From: Elusimicrobia bacterium RBG_16_66_12
Lineage (GTDB): Bacteria; Elusimicrobiota; Elusimicrobia; UBA1565; UBA9628
Assembly: GCA_001800005.1 (NCBI GenBank)
Contig: MGUL01000071.1
Coordinates: 10,966-18,776, forward strand
Reading direction: 5' to 3'
Length of the DNA: 7,811 nt
The notes below the pieces were generated by a model. The model was not told the DNA's origin, ran no database searches, and saw only the letters and a list, made by a program, of their open reading frames with translations. The position numbers and the translations under genes were made by a program. This document shows, piece by piece, positions 1 through 7,400 of the stretch. Every line of letters begins with the position of its first letter. The first letter of the stretch is position 1.

Positions 1-1229
1 GCAAGCCCTACCATCTGGAGTTCCAGAAGTTCCCGAACGGCGACGGCGGCGTGTGGAAGGTGGCGAAGGGGCCGGGCGACCCGCCTGCCGCCCCGCCCGC
101 GGCGCCCGCGCCCGGTAAGCCCGGACAGGAGCCGGGCAAGCCCGGCCAGCCCGGCGGGGGCGACACCGTGGGGAGTCCGAAGACGCTCGAGGAGGTCGTG
201 GCGCTCTTCAAGAAGAACGGCTTCGCGGAGCCCGACCCGGACGGCAATGAGGGCTTCAGCGCCGAGATGAGGGAGGTCGCGCATATCCTGGTCAATCCCA
301 AGAGCGAGCCTCATGCCTGCTTCTTCCTGGCTCCGGGGATCAACGACGGCAATCAACTCTGCGCCGGCAGGCTCCCCGGCGAGAAATTGATCGGGCTGCG
401 CGGGTTCGGCGATTACGGCGTCGTCGATTACTCGACGACGAAGAAGTACTACTCGCGAGACTCCTTCGCCGTCAATCAGCCCGCCGGCATTTACGACAAG
501 AACGGCATGACTGACGTCACGGACGTCGATCTCGCCATCGACATGCTGAGGACCTACGCGAAGATGCCCGCGGACAGGCTGAAGATCATCCAGTCGCGCC
601 TCAATAAGCACACGGAGGGGGCATACCGGATCAGCGGCGACGCGAACAAGTCGATCGCGATCTACAACGAGACGGAGGACAAGACCTGCCCGGTCTGGCC
701 CGCCGAGGGCAAGTGCGGCTCCGGCGACAACCGCGGCATGGAGGCGCCGAAGGGGCCGGGGACGGTCGTGGAGTTCTCCTTCGGGCCCGACGCGGAATTC
801 CAGGACGAGCTGCCCTTCGACGCGACCCAGAAGATGCTCCTGCAGAAGACTTCCGCGGACGGCGGCACGGCGCTGTATCGGCTGGACGACGCGGCGGCCG
901 GCGAGAAGAGGTGGTTCGTGATGGTACGCGCGGTCGTCGACGGGGACCCCTCGCGCAGCCGGCACGTGCAGGTCTTCGGCACCGGCAAGGACTGGAACGC
1001 CCTGCCGGACGGCTATTCCCTCCAAGGCTACGCGTCGGCCGAGGTGTCCCGCGCCGCGAAGCTGGTTCTGGTCATCGGCTCCGCCGGCGAGCAGGGCGCC
1101 CTGTGCCTGTACCGCCTCCCCGTCCAGGACGGCAGCAACGTCAAGGACAAGAAGGGCAACTCCGTCGGCCCGGTCCTCGCCTGGGGCGGGGGCGACGCCG
1201 TCAAGGCCTGCCGCGCCGGCGCGTTCTGA
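1..1229 (+). CDS. 3' part of a probable exported protein with a Pro/Gly-rich linker (family not recognised)
   Basis: The frame is already open at base 3 and runs 408 codons to a TGA at 1227-1229, so the true start lies upstream of the window. A GTG at 51 is a possible but unlikely start: no Shine-Dalgarno precedes it, and the codons before it read naturally (KPYHLEFQKFPNGDGGVW). The visible protein has a short beta-like piece, then a low-complexity Pro/Ala/Gly linker (bases 69-161, including GKPGQEPGKPGQPGGG), then a globular domain of about 355 residues. That domain holds exactly six cysteines, with codons at 318, 360, 687, 714, 1104 and 1209; the first four form two close pairs, 14 and 9 residues apart. 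Linker plus few, paired cysteines suggests a secreted or surface protein with disulfides; this is inference, because any signal peptide would be off-window. I recognise no catalytic motif or family. It lies 105 bases upstream of the giant gene on the same strand and could share its transcript. Confidence 0.85.
   Translation, partial: KPYHLEFQKFPNGDGGVWKVAKGPGDPPAAPPAAPAPGKPGQEPGKPGQPGGGDTVGSPKTLEEVVALFKKNGFAEPDPDGNEGFSAEMREVAHILVNPKSEPHACFFLAPGINDGNQLCAGRLPGEKLIGLRGFGDYGVVDYSTTKKYYSRDSFAVNQPAGIYDKNGMTDVTDVDLAIDMLRTYAKMPADRLKIIQSRLNKHTEGAYRISGDANKSIAIYNETEDKTCPVWPAEGKCGSGDNRGMEAPKGPGTVVEFSFGPDAEFQDELPFDATQKMLLQKTSADGGTALYRLDDAAAGEKRWFVMVRAVVDGDPSRSRHVQVFGTGKDWNALPDGYSLQGYASAEVSRAAKLVLVIGSAGEQGALCLYRLPVQDGSNVKDKKGNSVGPVLAWGGGDAVKACRAGAF
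114..155 (+). repeat. Two-copy 21-base tandem repeat encoding a collagen-like linker
   Basis: Two in-frame 21-base units begin at 114 and 135. They encode GKPGQEP and GKPGQPG, and are followed by a GGG run. The first 15 bases of each (GGTAAGCCCGGACAG and GGCAAGCCCGGCCAG) differ at two positions, one of them third-codon, so the repeat is visible at both DNA and protein level. The Pro/Ala-rich stretch just upstream (from base 69) extends the same flexible region. It most likely acts as an interdomain spacer. The Gly-X-Y register is broken, so a true collagen triple helix is not supported. Confidence 0.7.
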
Positions 1230-1276
1230 GCGGGCTGGCGCCCTAGGCCTTTGGCCCCATTTCCCATGGGACTTTA

Positions 1277-1294
1277 GGCCCTGACAAGAGGGCC
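1277..1294 (+). terminator. GC-rich hairpin in the intergenic gap; weak terminator candidate
   Basis: GGCCCT (1277-1282) and AGGGCC (1289-1294) form a perfect 6-bp inverted repeat around a GACAAG loop, 47 bases after the upstream stop codon. The 3' flank (CCTCCTCTGTT) is pyrimidine-rich but lacks a clean T-run, so intrinsic termination would be weak at best. It could instead be an attenuating or mRNA-end-stabilising hairpin, or chance in a gap with several GGCC words (1246, 1253, 1277, 1316, 1324). Confidence 0.3.
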
Positions 1295-1309
1295 CTCCTC
1301 TGTTAAGCT
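1281..1309 (+). promoter_or_regulatory. Possible sigma70-like promoter for the giant gene
   Basis: CTGACA (1281-1286) is one base from the TTGACA -35 consensus. It is followed after 17 bases by TAAGCT (1304-1309), which keeps the T1, A2 and T6 positions of a -10 box and is preceded by TG one base upstream (1301-1302), an extended -10 pattern. This is the least GC-rich stretch of the gap. The -35 lies inside the hairpin at 1277-1294, and the implied start of transcription near 1316 would leave a very short leader that removes most of the GGAGG at 1313-1317. The call is tentative for these reasons. Confidence 0.25.
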
Positions 1310-1312
1310 ATC

Positions 1313-1317
1313 GGAGG
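1313..1317 (+). promoter_or_regulatory. Candidate ribosome binding site, GGAGG, with long spacing
   Basis: GGAGG is the only good anti-Shine-Dalgarno match before the ATG at 1335, but 17 bases separate them where 5-9 is usual. No other ATG, GTG or TTG in this frame lies between the upstream in-frame stop (TAG, 1275-1277) and 1335, so the ATG stands on the signal peptide it opens rather than on this site. GGCC (1316-1319) can pair with GGCC (1324-1327) and so shorten the effective spacing, but that would also bury the last two bases of the site. Confidence 0.35.
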
Positions 1318-1334
1318 CCTCGCGGCCGCACGTC

Positions 1335-1418
1335 ATGAAACCACTCGCGCGAAAGACGATCGCGCTCGCCGTCGCTGCGGCGCTCGCCCACGGCGCCTTG
1401 CCGCCCCGCGCCTTCGCC
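1335..1418 (+). other. Sec-type signal peptide of the giant protein
   Basis: Residues 1-28 show all three parts of a signal peptide: a basic start (K2, R6, K7), a hydrophobic core at residues 8-18 (TIALAVAAALA) and a polar, Pro-containing end with A26-F27-A28, an AxA signal-peptidase I site before G29. There is no twin-arginine motif and no cysteine, so no lipobox. Cleavage after residue 28 is the best guess; an uncleaved anchor is possible, and either would place the rest of the protein outside the cytoplasm. Confidence 0.8.
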
Positions 1419-4400
1419 GGCGGGGCCAAGCCCGCCGCGGTCGGGAAAGCCGCCGGGGTCGACTCCGCGGCCGCCCTGGAGCAGATGCGCCGCTGGGGCG
1501 TGTTCAAGGAGGGCGACGTCCTCCAGAGCTACCTGGCCGGCAAGAAGGGCCTGACCCCGCTCGGGCGCGCGCTCTATCTGTCTTTGTCCAACCGCTACAA
1601 TCCGACGGAGGAAGCGGCGGGCATGAAGCCCGTCTTCGACCGCCTGCGCGAGAACGGCCCCTACGACGAGCGCCGGGCGGGCAACGTGGCCCGGACCTAC
1701 AAGCTGTTCCAGGAGAAGTTCGGCAAGCTCGACCAGGCCTCGGCGGGGAGCCTGGAGGAGCAGTTCCTGCGCGGCGCGCAGCGCGAGGCGCTGATGACGG
1801 GCGCGGCGGTCAACGAGCCGCCCAAGGCCGAGGACCTCACCCAGGTCCGCACCAAGGACGGCTACGAGTTCTGGGACGAGAAGGGGCTGGCCTATCGGAT
1901 CAACAAGAACAACGCCACCACCTACAACCGCGAGCTCCAGAAGGCCCAGCGCCAGTACAACCTGAGCCGGCCGCCCCAGGTGGCCTTCGTCCCGGAGACG
2001 GGCCGCTACAATTTCGAGATGTTCAACTTCTCGTACTGGAGGCTGAAGAACCAGTACGCGGACTTAGTCGAGGGGATGCGCCGCGACCGCGTGATCGCCG
2101 TCGCGGAGCTCCTGGGCGAGGCCAACAAGTACCGCGAGGACATGTGGTTCACCGACAAGCGCCTCGAGGCCGACCTGATCGCCAAGGCCAGGAAGAAGAC
2201 CTACAACCACCGCGGCAAGGAGTACAACATCCTGGACCTGGTGGACGCCAAGTTCAAGCAGCGGCAGGCCTACCTGGACGGGTCGCTGAAGGGCATCGGG
2301 CGCTACCAGAAGGACCTGTTCGCTCTCAAGGAGACCTTGAGGGCCGAGCCCGTGATCAGCGACGCCCAGGTCCAGACCATGGTGATGGGAGAGCAGTATG
2401 CCCTGCGCTACCTAAGCCTCTCCGTGCTCGAGACCCAGATGTTCTACGTCAAGAACCAGGGCGAGCGCCTGGACCCCGCCTCCTCGGACTCCGAGCAGGT
2501 GCTGAAGGCCCTCGACGAGTCCAAGCTGACGCCGGCTCAGCGGGCGAACTACAAGGCCCGCGCCCGGGAGATGGTCGAGCGCCTGAAGGCCCTGCGTTCG
2601 GTCCTGGAGCGCACGCGCGACACCCTGAGCGCCGCCGACTACGCGGGCAGCCTGGACCTGGCCAACGCGGCCCTGTCTTCCAGCCAGCGCGAGCTGGGCG
2701 AGCTTTCCGCCGACTACGCGATGTTCGTCGAGGTCCCGTCGGTGTCCTTCCTGGGCCGACAGCAGGCCGACGTCGGCATGCTCAACTTCGGCTCCAAGCT
2801 CACGCGCGGCCTCTACCGCTTCGCGCGCCCCGGCTCCGAATACGTGCGGGCCATGAAGGCCATGGAGGTCAATCGAGCCAAGCTGGACGCCGTCGCCGGT
2901 CTCATCGCTTCCAGCCGCCCCGGCGACATGGGACGGGCCCGCCAGGCCATGATCGCGATGAATCCGGACGCCGTCAAGATGTCCCTGGAAGCCTCCCTCG
3001 GCGGCGAGCAGGGGCGCATCACGGACTCCGCGCGCCTGGCCGCCTCGCTGAAGGTCAACCGCGACCGCATCGGCACGGTGTTCGAGACGAACAAGTGGCT
3101 CGACACCGCCGGCAACTACGTCAACTGGACCGTCAGCCTGGCCCTGGCCGCCCCGACGACGCGCTGGGCCCTCAACGGGGCCGCCGGCAAGCTGAGCAAG
3201 TTCGCCAACGTCGAGGCCCCCGCCAACGCCAATGTTCTCGTCAAGACGGGGGCCTGGACCGTGCGCCGCGGCTCGATCGCCGTCTCCGAGACATTCCGGC
3301 ACACGGCGGCCCGCCTGGGCTCGCTCGACCCCAGCCGGGAATGGGTCCAGGCCCACGCCTCGAGCGCGGTCGGCCGCTACCTCCTGGCCAGCTCCGTCCG
3401 CGGCGCCAACGTCGCGATGCGCCAGGGCGCCTTCACCGTCCTCTCGGGGGTCATCTCGGGCGCCTTCGTCACGGGCAGCCACCTCTGGGACGCGGCCCAC
3501 CTCACCATCGGCGGCCATGAGATACTCAAGCCCGGCCACTCGATGTTCAACGAGGACTTCGACGGCGCCGTCGAGGCTTTCGCGATGGGGGCCAAGGGCG
3601 GCATCTGGTGGGCCAACGAGTCCTGGCATCCGGCCTTGGGCTACGTGGGCCTGCCGTCGACGGCGTTCCGAGGCATGCACATCTCTCAGGCCATGGAGGT
3701 TATCGGAACGCGCGGCGTGCTCGGCTCGGCAACGACCGGGGTCAAGGGCCTGTTGAGGCGCTTCGGCGCGATGGCGCCGGCCGTGGAGGGCGCGGCCGCG
3801 CCCGGCTTCCTCGAGAGCGTGGCCGGGCTGAAGTGGGTCGGCAAGCCCGCGGCCTTCACTTTGGGCATGGCCGACAACATCGCCAAGTACGTCGTCTTCA
3901 GCGAGGTCGCGGGCGGCGTCGGCCGCCAGTACGGCTATCACGTGAGCCGTTATGCCGGCGCCGAGGACACCCCGGAGGGGGCGGAGCGCCGCATCAAGGG
4001 CGCCAACGCGATCTCCCAGAAGTGGCTGGAGTCGCCGGCCTGGCTGCTGATCCCGACCTACGCGGCCCACCAGGCGCGCGACGCGGCGGGCTACATGCGC
4101 TCCAAGGAGGGCGCGGCGCAGTACGAGAGCGCCGGACTCATCCACGAGGTCGCCAACGCGGAGCAGGGCACGCGCCTGCGCTTCGTCGAGAAGCCCAAGA
4201 CGCCCTGGTCGCAGAGGATATTCGAGGCCAGCATCAAGTCCGACGCCGTCGGAGACTACTGGATCGTCACCGAGGAGATCCGCCTGGACGCCATGCGCAA
4301 GGGCATGACGGGCGCGCCGATGGACTTCTACCGCGTCGCCAAGATGGCCGACGGCGAGAAGTACGTCAACCTCCGGGTCAACGACGACGTCCGCAACATG

Positions 4401-7400
4401 GCGCACAAGAAGTTCACCGAGTCTCTCCTGGCCGACCCCGCGCTGACGGGCCGCGTGCTGGACGCGCCCAACGGCACGGTCGTCGAAGGCTTCGGCCGCG
4501 TCACCCCGAAGGTCAAGATGTTCGTCTCCGAGGCCCTCCACAACGCCGAACTCCAGGTCGGCCAGGCCATGCCCAAGCAGTTCCAGGCTCGCGTCGGAGC
4601 GGCGCTGAAGCCCTACCTGGACGCCACGATGAAGGATAAGCCCTTCGCCGAGGGCTTCATCCAGACCGTGAACAAGACCCCGAAGACCGAGACGTTCAAG
4701 ACGGCCCTGGAGGCGGTGCGCGAGCAGGTCCAGGCGTGGAAGCAGGGCGGGGGTGCCGATTACATGGAGATCGTGACCAAGCTCCGCGAGAACGCCGCCG
4801 CGCTCAAGGCGGAGGGGAAGATTTCCGTCCCGGAGCACGAGGTCCTCGCGAAGATGTACGACTACGTGGAGGCCCTCGAGAGGCACTTCAACCACTTCAA
4901 CAACGTCGAGACCGTCCAGGCCCTGGCCGCGGAGGGCCTCGGCGCCCTGAAAACGGAATATGCCGGCCGGAAGGGCCCGAACCAGGTCCTGGACAGTCTG
5001 ACGAGCGCCCTCGACTCCTGGGCGCGCAAGCACGCCAAGACCGACGCCGTGGCCGGAGCGCGCTCGGACGAGTCCTTCCGCTCGATGCTCGCCAAACAGA
5101 TGTCGGAGCTGAAGGCGGCCGAGGCGACCATGACGCCCGCGGAATTCAAGGCGATGAAGGCCGCGATCGACGACATCTCGGCCTCGCCGTGGATCCTGCA
5201 CGACTCCAAGGGCAACGCCCTGTCCAGCTGGCGTCCGGAGCAGTTCGAGGGCCTGATGTCGACGTTGACCGCCTGGGCCGAGCAGGGGCGCGGGGGCGAC
5301 CCGGTGCGGGTCTTCCAGCTGCTGAAGACCGGCGGCGGCAAGACCGCCGTCTCCTTCTTCGCGCTGCTGCCGCTGATCGAGGCCGACGCCAAGGTCCACA
5401 AGATGAAGCCCATTTTCCTGACCGTCCAGTCCAACCTCGAGGCCCAGGCCCGCATGGAGTACATCGCCTACAAGCTCATCGGCACGAGGATCGACTTCGA
5501 CACCTACGAGGGCTTCAAGACCAAGATCGCCGAAGGCAAGACCAAGGGCCAGAACGCGATGCGCGACTACTGGATCATGGGCGACGAGATGGACGGCGCG
5601 GCCCTGCAGCCGGCGCTGACCATCGGCGAGGTCTCGGGCCGCGTGACCAAGCTCAACCCCGTCTTCAAGCGCGCCGAGGAGCTCGACGCCGGCCTGAGCG
5701 CGCGCCTCGAGCGCGCGCGGGACGCCGGGGCCAGCAAGGCCCTGACCGAGGCGCGCCGCGCGGGCTACGCGATGGCGGACCTGGGCGGGGCCGGCGGCGA
5801 GGCCGTCAGGATCGAGGGCGTCAAGATGGAGCGGGCGGCCGAGGCGCTGTCCAAGGCGCACGGACCCGACTCCCGGCGCCAGGCCGAGTCGAACCTGAGG
5901 CAGAGCTCCCGGAGCCTCGAGACCCTTTTGGACGCGCTGCCGTCTTCCGAGAGGAGCATGGTGGAGGCCGTGCGCAGGAACCTCGGGGAAATCAAGAGCG
6001 CTCTCGACGCGCCCGCGACGGACGCGGCCTTCCGCCAGGCCCTGGCCAAGGAGATGGACGGCGCTTTCGCGCGTCAGAAGAACCTGATGCAGCTCATCAC
6101 GACCGAACGCGGGCTCGACCGCCTGGCCGTTGAGGCCCACCGGAAGGCGACGGCCCTGGAGGCCCGGGCCGAGCGTCTGGAGGGGGACATCGCCCAGGCG
6201 GAGGGCTCGAAGTCCCCCGCCGCGGGAGAGCGGGCGGCGGCCCTGCGCGAGGAGCTCTCCTTGGTCAGGAGGGAGCTGTCCTCCGCGCAACGCTTCGAGA
6301 GCGTCGATCCCGGCAAGCGCCTGGCGAACCTGCAGGAGAAGATCGCCTCGGCCGAGGGCTCGCAAGGGGCGTCCGTCAAGAAGCTCGCGGCCTGGAAGTC
6401 CGACGCCGCCCGGCTTGAGGCCGGCCTGCCGGTCGAGCGCAGGGGTGCGGCCGCCGGCCACGCCGAAGCCCTGCGCAAGATCCGCGAGACGGGGAGCGAG
6501 GTCAGCCGCGTCAACGACCAGATCATCGAGGCCAAGCGCGGCGGCAAGCCGACCGGGGAACTGGAGGCCCGCCGCGCGGCGCTCGAGGCCGACTACGCGA
6601 CTCTTCGCGGCGCGGCCGACCGCTATAAAGCGCAGCTTGCCGCGGGCGGCTCTCCCGGCCTTTCCGCCGAGGGCGTGCGCGCCCGCCTCTCCGACGCCGC
6701 CGACGAGATCGTCGGCGAGGTCCGCGAGGCGAAGCCGGGCTGGGAAGACCGCGCTTCGCGCCTGCTCAAATCTCGCCGGGACATGATGACGGCCTTCGCC
6801 GGCGACGAGAACCCCTTCTATGCCGTCTTCGGCGACATGAAGGAGAATATGCGCTCCTTCGCGATGAACAAGGCCCTTCAGAGCGAGGACCCCAAGGTCC
6901 GCGAGCACGCCCGCGAGGTCCTGCTCCGCCAGGTCGACGGCCAGTCTTTGCTCCGGTTCGCGCCCAAGCTGCCGAAACTCCTCCTGCAGGTCTTCGGCGG
7001 CAAGGACGTCAACATCCCCGTGGACCATATGGGTCTGACGCGCCTGCACGCCGCCAAGCTGCTCAAGGCCCTGGCCGCCGACCCGACCATCCCCGCCCAC
7101 CAGCGCGACGACCTGTTCTGGAACATCGCGCCCTCGCTGCTCTGGCCCAACGGGATCAGCGGCAAGCGCTCCTCCTGGGTGCGCACCGAGCTCCTGCGGC
7201 AGTTCCACGGCTTCTTCGAGGACCCCGCCGGCATCCGCCTCGACGGGCGGACCAAGCACATCAACGTGGTCCACAACGGCCAGTGGTTCGAGTCGATGGA
7301 CAACGAGTCCCGCCGTTTCTGGGAACTGGAATACGGAGTGGATCTGACTTTGCCCTACACGCACCAGTCCATCAGCACCATCAAGGACGTGACGACGGAC

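Noticed and set aside
51..53. GTG as the start of the upstream gene
   Set aside because: There is no Shine-Dalgarno before it, and the same frame is open with protein-like content from the left edge, so the gene most likely begins outside the window.
713..1246. Second plus-strand frame overlapping the end of the upstream gene
   Set aside because: Its product is almost entirely Arg, Gly, Pro and Ala, as expected from a shifted frame, while the overlapping main frame has normal protein composition and paired cysteines.
1246..1256. GGCC-TTT-GGCC mini-hairpin as an intrinsic terminator
   Set aside because: A 4-bp stem with no T-run after it is too weak. Pairing of 1253-1257 with the arm at 1290-1294 as an alternative attenuator fold is possible but unsupported.
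1256..1270. CCCAT/ATGGG inverted repeat and the TCCCATGGGA palindrome at 1262-1271 as an operator
   Set aside because: It is a short perfect palindrome, but the gap holds several such GC-rich words and nothing ties it to a known regulator. It may be chance.
2144..3520. Plus-strand frames of 458 codons here and of 174, 343, 465 and 218 codons at 3232-3756, 3608-4639, 4736-6133 and 6130-6786
   Set aside because: All are out-of-frame shadows inside the giant gene, with the Arg/Pro/Gly/Ala-heavy composition typical of wrong frames in high-GC DNA and no ribosome sites or motifs.
5325..5345. Housekeeping preprotein translocase SecA as the gene identity
   Set aside because: Walker A comes after 1,330 residues, a signal peptide precedes it, the clamp domain is replaced and IDEAR is missing. 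The motor is SecA-like, but the gene should not be named secA.
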